Below are positions 22,641 to 32,577 of a stretch of 64,000 nucleotides of DNA, piece after piece. Under the pieces are notes generated by a model, which was given only the letters and a program-made list of their open reading frames with translations, made no database searches and was not told the DNA's origin. Every line of letters begins with the position of its first letter. The first letter of the stretch is position 1. The position numbers and the translations under genes are program-made. Source of the stretch: Adiantum capillus-veneris (Eukaryota; Streptophyta; Polypodiopsida; Polypodiales; Pteridaceae); assembly GCA_014529385.2 (NCBI GenBank), contig CM043958.1, positions 154,141,293 through 154,205,292 on the forward strand, given 5' to 3'.

Positions 22641-24530
22641 CAAACTCATCACAAAGGATCTCCTCTATGCCATGCTTGGGGAAAGGTAAGAGAACATGAT
22701 GCTTTTATTCTCTTTGACCCTGGTTCTACTCACAATTTTATATCTATGGAGTTAGCCACCAAGCTAGGCATACAATCCTACGAGATGGGAGATGTCCTAC
22801 CCGCAGACAGTGCCTTCAAGGGGCAAGAAGCTTCAGTCACTCCCTTAATTGGGAAATTGAGGCTTCATGTCCAAGGCTATGTGGACAAAGAGGACTTCTT
22901 TATCTCTCCTCTCAAGCATGAGGATGTAATCCTAGGGGCACCATGGTTTGATCGCCTGGCTGCCGATGTTAAATTTCCTGAAAGGAGAATCTCCTTTAAG
23001 TTCAGGGAAAAAGACATGTATATAAATGCTAAGGAAATGGGTAGCACCATCCCCATTGTACATACACCAGCTTTCAACAAGTCAATAAAGAGCTCTATTT
23101 CCGTGTACATGATTTTTGTTAAAGATTCTCAAAATGAACCTAATGCTTTAACAAAAGAAAATAAAAGCAACCAAAAGGAATTAGAGTTATCCAATTTTCT
23201 CAAGGGGTTTCAAGATGTTTTTATTGACGACATCCCTTGTGAGCTACCTCCTAAACGAGGTAATGATGACCATGCAATTGAACTTCTTCCAGGAAGTTCA
23301 CCGCCTAATAAACCTCCTTATAGAGTTTCTCAAGCTCAACAAGAGGAGATTATGCGGCAAGTGCATGAGTTAGTTGAGAAGGGTATGGTTAGGCCAAACT
23401 CATCTCCATTTTGCTCACCTATGCTATTAGTGCAAAAGAAAGACGACACATATCGTATGTGTGTCGACTATAGAGCACTAAATAGGATCACTATCAAGAA
23501 TAGGTTTCCCGTTCCACGGGTAGAAGACCTATTTGATAAGCTACAAGGATCGACCTACTTCAGTAGGATTGACCTAAAAAGTGGCTATCATCAAATAAGG
23601 ATAGTTGATCAAGACATTGTAAAGACCGCATTTCGTACTACATTTGGTCTTTACGAATACATTGTTATGCCTTTTGGCTTGACCAATGCACCAGCCACAT
23701 TCAACCTCTTGATGGAGAAGCTGTTCAGGCCTCATCGAACCTTCACTGGAGTGTTCTTTGATGATATTATCATCTACTCTAATTCATTGGAGGAACACAA
23801 GCAACACCTCCAGGTAATATTTCAAATTTTAAGAGAGAATAAACTTTACGTTAATCGAAAGAAAAGTGATTTTTTCTTACAAGAGATTCAGTATTTAGGT
23901 CACATTATCTCTCAAGATGGCATCCAAATGGATCCATCCAAGTTAGAGGTAATAAAAGGATGGCCTAAACCAGGGAATCTTCATGAACTAAGAAGCTTCA
24001 TAGGTATGTGTGCATACTATAGACGCTTCATAGAAAAGTTCTCACAAATTGCGGGACCATTACATGACCTAACAAAGAAAAGCGTTAGGTATACATGGTC
24101 TACTAAGGAGAACAATGATTTTTAAAAGTTTAAAGAAAAGCTTATCTCTCAACCTGTGCTTACACTACCGGATCTCTCAAAACCATTTGAGGTCCAATGT
24201 GATGCCTGTGGTGATTGCCTTGGAGCTGTTTTGCTCCAAGAAGGGCACGCCATAGGCTATGAGAGTAGAAGGCTCGACCCTCTTGAGCAAGCTCTAGGCA
24301 TATACGAAAAGGAACTCCTTGTAGTTCTACATGCCTTAGACTCATGGAAGCACTATTTATTGGGGACTCCTTTCATTCTGCGAACGGATCACCAAAGTCT
24401 TAAGTACTTCATGACGCAGACCAAGCTCTCCAACAAACAAATGAGGTGGACAAATTTCCTTTCGCAATTTCATTTTCATATTGCTCACATTGCTGGCAAG
24501 CATAATCAAGTAGCTGATGCACTCTCAAGA
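22641..24530 (+). pseudogene. Protease, reverse transcriptase and RNase H of element C
   Basis: Continues the gag frame. Protease: AFILFDPGSTHNFISMELA, with D at 22716 and DPG instead of DSG. RT: about 23340-23900 with CSPMLLVQKKDDTYRMCVDY, YFSRIDLKSGYHQIRI, and the catalytic pair in [10 protein letters not shown] near 23760. Connection and RNase H: YESRRLDPLEQ, YEKELLVVLHALDSWKHYL, TDHQSLKYF, HIAGKHNQVADALSRRP (24156-24530). A TAA at 24123 interrupts the RT-RNase H connection; element E has sense codons there. The frame is otherwise well kept. Confidence 0.9.
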
Positions 24531-25977
24531 CGGCCGAGAGTGAATGCGGTTTCCATAGCAACTCACAATGATCTATCTTCAATGATAGATGAGTATACTA
24601 TTGATCCCGATTTTAGAGATGTGATTTCAGCCCTTGCATTAGGGAAGAAAGAAGAACCATTTACTTTACAAGATGGTTATCTTCTCTCATGCTCCACCTT
24701 ATGTGAGGCATAGAGGGATTCAGTCTACCTTAAAGGGAATTGAAACATATTTCTATTGGCCTACCATGAAAGTGAACATACAAGAGTATGTTTCCAAATG
24801 TGTGGTATGCCAAAAGACAAAATTTGATAGAGGGAAGCAACTTGGATTGCTTCAACCCTTGCCAATCCCTAATTCACCATGGGAGAGCATATCCATGGAT
24901 TTTATCTTTGGATTGCCTAAGTCTATCCATGGGAATACGGGAATATGGACGATAGTAGACAGGTTTAGTAAACAAGCTCATTTTATACCTGTCAAAAAGA
25001 CTATCAAAGCCCATCAAATGGCAACCCTCTTTATTTCACAAATTTTCAAGTACCATGGCTTGCCCATGTCCATAGTGTCGGATAGAGATCCTAGAATGAC
25101 CAATAATTTCTGGAAGGGTCTCTTTGAGAATTTAGCAACAAGGCTAAACTTCTCTTCGGCCTATCATCCACAAACGGATGGCCAAAGTGAAATAGCTAAC
25201 CTAACAATTCTCGATCTACTAAAAGCCTATGTAATGTAAGTAGATCAAAGATCCCAATGGGAGAAGTACTTACCCTTAGTGGAGTATGCTTACAATAACA
25301 CTGTACATACTTCCACGGGAAAAGCACCTTTCGAGGTAATTGAGGGAAGATCAAAAAGTCCCTTGCTACTTAAGGTACATGGGAACATCTTCGCTGCAGA
25401 TGAGTATAGCCGAGACCTACAAGAATCTTTCCAAAAGATTAAGGATGCTATCTCTATCTCACAGCAAAGGCAAAAGGCTGCTGCTGACAAGCACAGAAGA
25501 GGCCAAGCCTTTAAAGAAAACGATTGGGTCTTGTTAAAGTTTCCCAAGGCTCGATTAAGGCACACGACGGGCAAGAATCCTACGGGACACCAAAAGTACT
25601 ATGCTAAACTAGCAAAAAGGTACTATGGTCCCTTCTAGATTCTTAGGCCAATCAATGACATGGCCTATCAACTTAAGTTGCCCAATCATTGGCTCATACA
25701 CAATGCTTTTCATGTGAGCCTATTAAAGCCTTACAAAGGAGAGCCACCTCAAGAACGAACTATTGAAGACCCACCGAAGATCGAGGACCAAGAGGAGGTG
25801 CCGTAGCTCGAGTCCATTCTCCGACATGAAGACAAGGTATTAAGAGGTGGTAAGACTATCCGACGATATCTTATTAAGTTTAAGAATTATCCTTTTGAAG
25901 ATGCTAGATGGATGCAAGGCATACAATTAAAGGATAACCTAAACCTTGTCAATGCTTACAATGCTTCCCAAGAGTAA
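24531..25977 (+). pseudogene. Integrase and chromodomain of element C
   Basis: After LQDGYLL (24675-24695) the frame shifts: compared with element E about 20 codons of the zinc-binding region are missing. The new frame gives YFYWPTMKVNIQEYVSKCVV CQK, then the core with SMDFIFGLPKS, IVDRFSKQAHFIPVKK, IVSDRDPRMTNNFW and YHPQTDGQSEIAN. In-frame stops: TAA 25237, TAG 25636, TAG 25804. The C-terminus (about 25807-25974) is a chromodomain: LRGGKTIRRYLIKFKNYPFE then DARWMQG. In chromoviruses this domain steers integration to marked chromatin. Element E has glutamine codons at the last two stop positions. Confidence 0.88.
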
Positions 25978-26333
25978 GCAAATGTACAAAATGTTAAAAA
26001 TGAACAAAGTTTTTGTCTTATAAGACTCTCTTTTTCTTTATTTGTGCACAAAAATAAAGTAGTATGCGTGCTTAGATCAAGTTTGTGGAGACGACGTCTC
26101 CCAAACACCAAGTAGAGCTTGTCACTCTACTATGGAAGACTGATAGGACTGATGTGCAGACATGCTTGCGGCAGCCTTAGGCTCTCAAGCGCCAAATGGA
26201 CTAGTGATCCATTATGGAATGATGTCGTAGGGTAACATAGGGATCCTCTACCCGCTAAGAAAAGGACTCATGAATATGCTTTATCTTCTCTACACCATAG
26301 TCGAGGACGACTATGATTTCAAGAGAGAGGTAA
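25978..26333 (+). other. 3' untranslated region and polypurine tract of element C
   Basis: No gene. It ends in AAGAGAGAGGTAA (26321-26333), the purine tract directly before the 3' LTR. The same tract lies, inverted, at the left LTR of element E. Confidence 0.75.
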
Positions 26334-26710
26334 TGTCATAATAATCAATATCTAATTCTCCTAAATGATTTTCTCATATTAAACTGATCATTTAATGTGG
26401 GGAGGTACCAGGGGAGAAAAAGCTAGAATATTGGTTAAGCTAGCAGACCGGCCACAATAGGGATCCAAAGGAGGGAAAATAGGGATCAAAATGGGGGGCC
26501 ATTTGCAAAAGAGCCATGTGCAACAATGGGCTAAAAAGACCCTAAGGTTCAGCCCATTAAGACTTCCAAAATGCTAAGGTTCCAAAATTCAAAGGTTGTG
26601 TCCAAAGGTCAACCCTAGGGAAAATTGGATGCTTAGTGTGTGTACAAAAGTCTTCTTCAAAGCCTACAAAGGAGGGGGCGAGCCCATTTAGTAGGGGATG
26701 AGAGAGAAAG

Positions 26711-26745
<35 letters not shown>

Positions 26746-27940
26746 CTCCCTTTACACAAAGGGAATTAGGGACACATGTCAGCTCCCTAGGCCAGATGCC
26801 CACAAGGTGTGCCCAATTCCTATTGGAAGACCCTTGAAGTGGACCAATGAAAATTAAGCTAGAGTAAATCTAGTTTAATTAATTTAAAAACATTTAATAA
26901 AAGAAACCAATGAGAATTAAGTCTCCTAGAAGACTATTGGGCAGTCTCCCAAGGGGTCCAATGAGCATTCAGGAGCCCAATGGCTTGCCTGATTCCTATT
27001 GGCCAAGAGGCAAAGGGGTCCAATGAGAGTTTAGTTTAATTATTTAATTACCTAAATCTCTCACAAAAGGGGAAAGGGGGACACATGTTAGAAGGCTATC
27101 ACTTATGCTGCTTAACACCCATTGGCTTGACTTCGGGAGGTCCAATGAGGCAAAAGCCAAACCAATTTAGCAGGAAGGGCTCGCCCAAGAGAGAGAGGGG
27201 GCTGATTTTTGCTGAGCATTGACACACACACACACTCACACTTGACCATGTGTGAAGAAAGAATACTCTATCTCCTCCCAAGCTTTAATGGAGAGCTCAT
27301 CACCTACTCCAAGCTTGTGAGATAGAAGCCTACATCAACACTCTCTTGGCATGTGGATGCAAATCCAACCAAGAGCCAAGCTTCAATGCATGCTCATCTT
27401 CTCTACCAAGCTAATTACTAAGCTAAGCTATGCTAATATGAGTGATTATGTGAGGAGATGTACATCTTTCTCGTAAGATACTCCTTCTTCCTCTCAATCT
27501 ACTCTCATACCCTGCTAGCTCTCACCATCTTCGAAGGTGTGTGAGGTCTTGGGTCTGAGAACGGGGATAATTCAAGTTGTGTTTGATTAAGTGTTTTGCT
27601 TAGTGCATGAAGCTTCCATCTTCATTGCACTAGCTAGTCTTGAAGGAACACAAAGAATTGTATTGTGCAATGTCTCTCTTGATGGGAGAAACCATAATAC
27701 AAAGCCTTTTGGAGGGGGGACCGGCTCCATGCAAATCGGGTCCTCAACTGTTGTCAATAGCTTAATTTCTCTCTCTTTTGAAAGTATTGTCGATGCTATC
27801 TAACTAGGTGTTATGCTTTTTGTTTCTCTCTCCACCCAAGCACTCTTGTAATTCTCATTAGGAATCGATTCTAATGAAATGCCCACTATGTTCATGCTAA
27901 TTTCCGCTACACATAAGTTATTAGGCCATTATATGTTACA
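26334..27940 (+). repeat. 3' LTR of element C
   Basis: 1607 bp, TGTCATAATAATC to ATGTTACA. It matches the 5' LTR with about 15 substitutions and a slightly longer CA run (about 26713-26743). Confidence 0.93.
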
Positions 27941-28019
27941 TACTGCTTGAGCACACGCGTCCCACCTGGGATCATTTGGCTACATTAAGCTGCATTTGGA
28001 GCTGCATGAGTGCCACACC

Positions 28020-28706
28020 TTGCTCATTTGCAACAAGAGGCGAGCAAAACCTAATGTTGTTGCTGGCTGCATGAGAGGACATAGACTCCCGATGTAATTT
28101 TCTAGTCCACAAGCTGCCTGTAACCTTGGGGCAAATCCCATAGCACATCACCTTGAATGCCCTGCTTACAAGAGCAGGCCCATGAAGTTCTTGTTTCTTT
28201 TTAGCAGGGATGATAAGCGAGGGCACACCATGTCTCATGAGTTCATTGGATGATGTGCAGGTATATCACTTGAGACTGGATCATGGCACCTTCCTCAAAG
28301 CATCCGATTCAAGCAAGCAGCAGTCTAGTTAGGAGAACCACCTCTGCATACGAAGTTTTGTCGTCTTGCTGAGGAATTTCATATGGAGCGTGGATTGCCA
28401 TTGGAGGGAGTTGATCCATGTAGCTTGACAGGAAACAATGACATCTCTGAGGAGTACTGAGAAGCTGCCTTTATATGCCCAAAGCCTATTCCGGGTAGCC
28501 AGAAGAAAGTGAAGGCATACCATGCTCCGTTGGAGTTCTTACAAAAGCTTGTGTGGAGGCACTGGGATGTCTACCAGGAGGGTCCCTTCATGTATGAAGT
28601 AGGGACTCAATTTGCAAAGGCCTTTGCATTGGAAAACTGCAATGAATCTAGCAAACATCAAATTTCTTGGGCTATCTTTGCAGAGAGGGCAATGAGAGCC
28701 TCATAA
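28020..28706 (+). pseudogene. Unrecognised coding region upstream of the coiled-coil exon in block D
   Basis: Protein-like segments in the + direction: LECPAYKSRPMKFLFLFSRD (about 28151), ending near a possible splice donor GTGCAG|GTATAT at 28260; then HTKFCRLAEEFHMERGLPLE from about 28340, a TGA at about 28457, and YHAPLEFLQKLVWRHWDVYQ to 28706. Even amino-acid composition and long open stretches suggest real former exons. I do not recognise the family. It lies upstream of, and may belong to, the spliced gene that follows. Confidence 0.4.
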
Positions 28707-28751
28707 GAAAGACACAACTCGCAAAACAAGATCAAGAGGTGGGAAGAGTAG

Positions 28752-29165
28752 ATGAGTGGTAGAGGGAGAGGTTCCAAAACCACTGCTGCCTCTACCAGAT
28801 CATCATTGAAAACAGAAGGTACGTCTGTACCATTGTCAAGCGTGCCTACAGGAAGATGCCAGGTACAATTGGCAGAGGAGGATAGCAGGGCAGTTGCAAA
28901 AATGAAGAATATTGCAGAGGGCAGATTGCAAGACTATAAGTCAAGACTTGAGGGTGCAAAGAAGCAGGTAGAGGATCAAGTCAGAGAATTGCATAGGGCT
29001 GAGGGTGCTCAAAGCTCAAACACTTTGGCCATAAAGTTGCAAACAGAGATTGATTGCGTGCAAGACCCTGTAGCTCAACAACACATGATTGATTTGATTG
29101 GATAGTTCTCGAGTACTACTAGAGAGAACATTGCTGAATTAGAAGCCAATGTGGCTAAAGCAAAG
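28752..29165 (+). CDS. Coiled-coil exon of the block D multidomain gene
   Basis: Starts MSGRGRGSKTTAAS. From residue 40 it is a heptad-rich coiled coil (AKMKNIAEGRLQDYKSRLEG, then KKQVEDQVRELHRAEGAQSS). A TAG at 29103-29105 interrupts it, but the coiled-coil pattern continues in frame (RENIAELEANVAKAK) to a good splice donor CAAAG|GTGCAT at 29165/29166. The next exon starts at 30134. The start codon is the first ATG of the open frame; upstream coding DNA may extend it. The stop suggests a decayed gene. Exon structure is inferred. Confidence 0.5.
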
Positions 29166-30133
29166 GTGCATACCCTCCTACATGTGCTTCACTTTGTTTT
29201 GGAGTATGTGGTTCACTTCCATGTGGTTATGTGGTTAGAGTGTTTTGGATTGTATGGTTATGTACTATATGAGCATATTCTATTTCTGCTATGTGCTATA
29301 TAGCACAAAATATGTGCTATATGGTCACAACATAGCCATAATCCTCATGGAGTGGGTGGTTATATTCGATGTGCCATGTGCTATATGGTCACAGCATAGC
29401 CATCATCTTCATGGAGTGGGTGGTTATATGCTATGTGTGGTTATGTGCTATGTGCTTTATAGTTCAATCTAGGTGCAACATGTTCACAATAGTACCCTCA
29501 TCTATTTGGAATGTGTGTGATTCTATGCTATGTGCTCTGTGTGGTTATGTGCTATATAGCATAACCTGTATGCTATATGCTCACAGTATAGCCCTGAAGT
29601 GTGTGTTAAGTATTGATATGTGCTACATAGCACAATCTGTTTATGTGCTATGTGCTAAATAGCACATTTTGTGTGTTATATGTTCTCAATATAGCCCTGG
29701 AGTGTGTGGTATAGTGAATTGTGCTATATAGCACAATCTCTATTTTTGCTATGTGCTACATAGCACAATATTTGTGCTATATGATATGTGATATGTCTCA
29801 TATAGCCCACTGCATATCATATACCCAACAAGCTTGTGCTATATAGCATAGGCTATATCTGGTATTTTAAAAAGTCTCTCTGCTATGATCTACAGTGCAT
29901 ACTCTATGTAGCACTTATAGCACTTTATACTTGGACTGTGCTATGTGCTATATAGCATAGTTCATATCATATACCACATCAAGCTTGTGTTTATAGCATA
30001 TAGAGTAAGTGCTTGTCTTATATGTGGTATCGCAAATAAGGGATAAGATTCACGCTGCATATTCTTTTCAACAATCTGCTTTTGTTGGGTTATTGAGACT
30101 TAAGTTAGATGTGTTGTCTTCTTTGTTTCACAG
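29166..30133 (+). repeat. Intron filled with TGCTATATAGCA palindromes
   Basis: Between a donor at 29166 and acceptor TTTCACAG at 30133. About ten copies of a 16-bp perfect palindrome TGTGCTATATAGCACA and one-base variants (TGCTACATAGCA, TGCTAAATAGCA) are spread over 29250-30000, joined by GTGGTTATGTGCTATG-like text. The same motif family fills 39640-40380 and 42230-42900, next to and within the convergent gene. Confidence 0.8.
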
Positions 30134-30512
30134 GCACTACTTGCAGAAGTAGAGACCAACATAGCACAGGAATCAGAGCACTTTAAATTTTGTGTTACCA
30201 TGGAGAGGACTTCACATAACATGGGGGGCAGTTTGATAAAGCCTTTTCCTCCTGTGGATTTTAAGCAGAGCATAAGCGAGGTGGCACTTAATGGGTTCTA
30301 CCATTGTGTAGGATGTGGATTCCTATTCGATGCCAAAAGCTTGGATGTATTCTCCCTGCCTTGCACCCATGTGTACCATATGCTATGCTTCATGCATGTA
30401 TGTAGAGACTATGGCTATTGTGTGGAACTAGATTGCAACATGTCTGTTCCCCCTAGAGCTAAGCATATGGTTGGTCTGAAGGTGAAGAGTGAGATGAAAG
30501 AATCAAGTTGAG
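30134..30512 (+). CDS. RING-H2-like exon of the block D multidomain gene
   Basis: Opens after the acceptor with ALLAEVETNIAQESEHFKF, continuing the coiled coil, then a cysteine/histidine cluster: C-x2-C-x15-C-x-H-x2-H-x2-C (CVGCGF..., CTHVYHMLCFMHVC). The first six ligands fit a RING-H2 finger; the last C-x2-C pair is not clear (CRDYGYC, CVELDC), so it may be degenerate or another zinc fold. TGA at 30509-30511 sits next to a possible donor AG|GTAGTC. A RING would suggest ubiquitin transfer, which is inference. Confidence 0.5.
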
Positions 30513-30923
30513 GTAGTCATTGTGTCAATTATTTACTAGTACTATTGCAGGCCCACTTTCCATTGGTAGTTTAAAATATTGCATTTAATGAAATCATTTG
30601 CAGGTACAGACATCGCAGCAGAGACTTGTAGACAAGAATCATTGAGGACAAAAACAGATTGAGTCTCTACGCAGGCCACTGGTAGGTACCAAAATCAGTA
30701 TTTATGTGTGTATTTTGGGATACTCCAAGTGAGACTTTGTAGATAGCTTGCTTTGTAGAACAATCATCGCATGCTTGCTCCAACAAGACAATGCATTCCA
30801 CAAGAAAGAATGGCCTGATTACCCCAGTGATGCAGCCAGGCCTTGAAGCGGAGTTTACCTAAGGGATGCAGCCAGCCCTTGAAGCGGAGTCTGCCGTAGA
30901 AGATGCAGTACGTGGAGTAGTTC
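30513..30923 (+). other. Intron/short-exon region of the block D gene
   Basis: Possible acceptor CATTTGCAG at 30603, then a short open stretch (VQTSQQRLVDKN, one stop, GQKQIESLRRPL) ending CACTG|GTAGGT at 30683/30684. The splice phase does not fit cleanly with the preceding exon, so this mini-exon is tentative. A 45-bp near-repeat (GATGCAGCCAG...CTTGAAGCGGAGT) occurs twice at 30819-30890. Confidence 0.35.
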
Positions 30924-31208
30924 TTGATGGCAAAGTCTTCTACAGTCAAATCATCTAGGCAACAACTAACTCCAAGAAGGGTGTTGCGTTCTCCGTTGAG
31001 TGCCAAAGCATCACCAAGTGTGGACACTAGAGATGAAGCATCAGATGAGGCAGTTGCAGATGTGGTGAAAGCAACACCCCCTCCAGTGGGGAAGAAGCCA
31101 ACACCAAAGCGCAAGAAATCGACTCCCAAGACCTTAGGTGGAAGTCCCACAATGGATATACCTCTTGATTCATTTAGGAAGAGAAAGAAACCAAATGCAA
31201 AGCAATGA
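30924..31208 (+). CDS. Basic, nuclear-type segment of the block D gene
   Basis: A 94-residue open frame rich in Lys, Arg, Ser and Pro, with nuclear-localisation-like runs (KKPTPKRKKSTPK and FRKRKKPNAKQ). A splice acceptor CTTCTACAG ends at about 30949, so the exon may start there rather than at the ATG at 30924. It ends with TGA at 31206. No domain is recognised; it probably links the RING-like and acidic parts. Confidence 0.45.
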   Translation: MMAKSSTVKSSRQQLTPRRVLRSPLSAKASPSVDTRDEASDEAVADVVKATPPPVGKKPTPKRKKSTPKTLGGSPTMDIPLDSFRKRKKPNAKQ

Positions 31209-31493
31209 GTGTGTTTTTGTTGTAACTTCATGCAATTAGAAGATGTCTTTAGAAGGCATGTGCAATCCATTGCACCCCTATTGTATCCATGCTCATTGAT
31301 GATTCAAGTGTTGGAATTTGTTGGTGACATGTCTTTTAATTCTTTGCATCGAGTAGTTGCAAACTATTTGATTTATTTTCTTTACATGTTTAGTAATATG
31401 TTTCTACTTTCTCTTGTCGTAGATAATCAAGAAGCTGAAAAAAGAGGAACTTTCATGAGACGCACTCGCTCTTCAGGATTTCTAGATGAGGCC

Positions 31494-31715
31494 TCTGTAG
31501 GTTCACTGGCTCAGTCTTATCCTGTGATGAATCCAAGAAGGGGTGCTACAGCTTCTAGGGGGGTTACATGCAAAAAAAAAGTGTCTTTTGATACAGTTGA
31601 GGGGTCTGTAGGTTCACTGGCTCAGTCTTATCCTATGAAGAATCCAAGAGGGGGTGCTACAGCTTCCAGGGGGGTTACCGGCAAAAAAAAAAGAGTCGTT
31701 TGATACAGTTGATCC
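31494..31715 (+). repeat. 111-bp tandem duplication (37 codons)
   Basis: Units start at 31494 and 31605 (TCTGTAGGTTCACTGGCTCA). Each encodes SVGSLAQSYP...GVT.KKK..FDTV. The first has A9 and the second A10 in the lysine run, which creates the frameshift. Confidence 0.9.
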
Positions 31716-31851
31716 CTGCACACCTACTAGTACTGCTGAATTTGTTCCAAATGTGCCTAATGCAGTTGATGTGCAGGTTGTGCATGATGATGTGCATACA
31801 GATGTTGACCGTGCTAAACTTGAAAAGGGTACATTACCCACCCCCACCACA

Positions 31852-32577
31852 GTTGAATCTGGCACAGATGCCATTGATGATGCTATGGTAGTTGATGCCT
31901 GCACAGATGCCATTGTTGATGCTACGCTAGTTGATGCCTGCACAAATGACATTGTGGATGCTATGGAAGTTGATGCTCGCACAGATTTTGTTGTTGATGA
32001 CAATGTTAATGATGGTGGAACAGAAAGTATTGTTCATGCTGTCATAGATGCCCTTCTTGATGCAATTGTGGCTATGGATATAGATGCCACTGTTGAATCT
32101 GGCACAGATGCCATTGATGATGCTACCACAGTTGATGCCTATATAGATGCCATTGCTAATGCTACGGTAGTTGATGCCTGCATAAATGACATTGTGGATG
32201 CTATGGAAGTTGATGCTAGCACAGATACTGTTGCTGATGGCAATGTTAATGATGGTGGAACAGAAAGTATTATTCATGTTGTCATAGATGCCCTTCTTGA
32301 TGCAGTTGTGGCTATGGGTACAGATGCCACTGTTGAATCTGGCACAGATGCCATTGATGATGCTACCATAGTTGATGCATGCACAAATGCCATTGCTGAT
32401 GCTATGGTAGTTGATGCCTGCACAAATGACATTGCGGATGCTATGGAAGTTGATGCTAGCACAAATGCTACTGCTGCTAATGGCAATGTTAATGATGGTG
32501 GAACAGAAAGTATTGTTCATGCTGTCATAGATGCCCTTCTTCATGCAGTTGTGCCTATGGATACAGATGCCACTATT
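31852..32577 (+). repeat. Three 240-bp coding repeats (80-residue acidic units)
   Basis: Units begin GTTGAATCTGGCACAGATGCC at 31852, 32092 and 32332; the third is slightly longer. They encode VESGTDAIDDA, VDAC.ND I.DAMEVDA, NVNDGGTESI, HAVIDALL. Units keep frame and differ at scattered bases, mostly in a way that keeps Asp/Ala/Val content, so repeat growth happened while the gene was translated. Confidence 0.92.

Larger units (their letters stand above)
19067..27940 (+). mobile_element. Chromovirus Ty3/gypsy retrotransposon (element C)
   Basis: LTRs of 1601 and 1607 bp begin TGTCATAATAATC and end ATGTTACA, with TACTG duplicated at 19062-19066 and 27941-27945. Primer site TGGTATCAGAGC (tRNA-iMet) is at 20669 and the polypurine tract before 26334. 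The order is gag, protease, RT, RNase H, integrase and chromodomain. LTRs differ at about 15 single bases by eye (about 1%), so insertion is recent, yet the polyprotein holds seven stops and a deletion/frameshift. It lies within block D. Confidence 0.94.
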
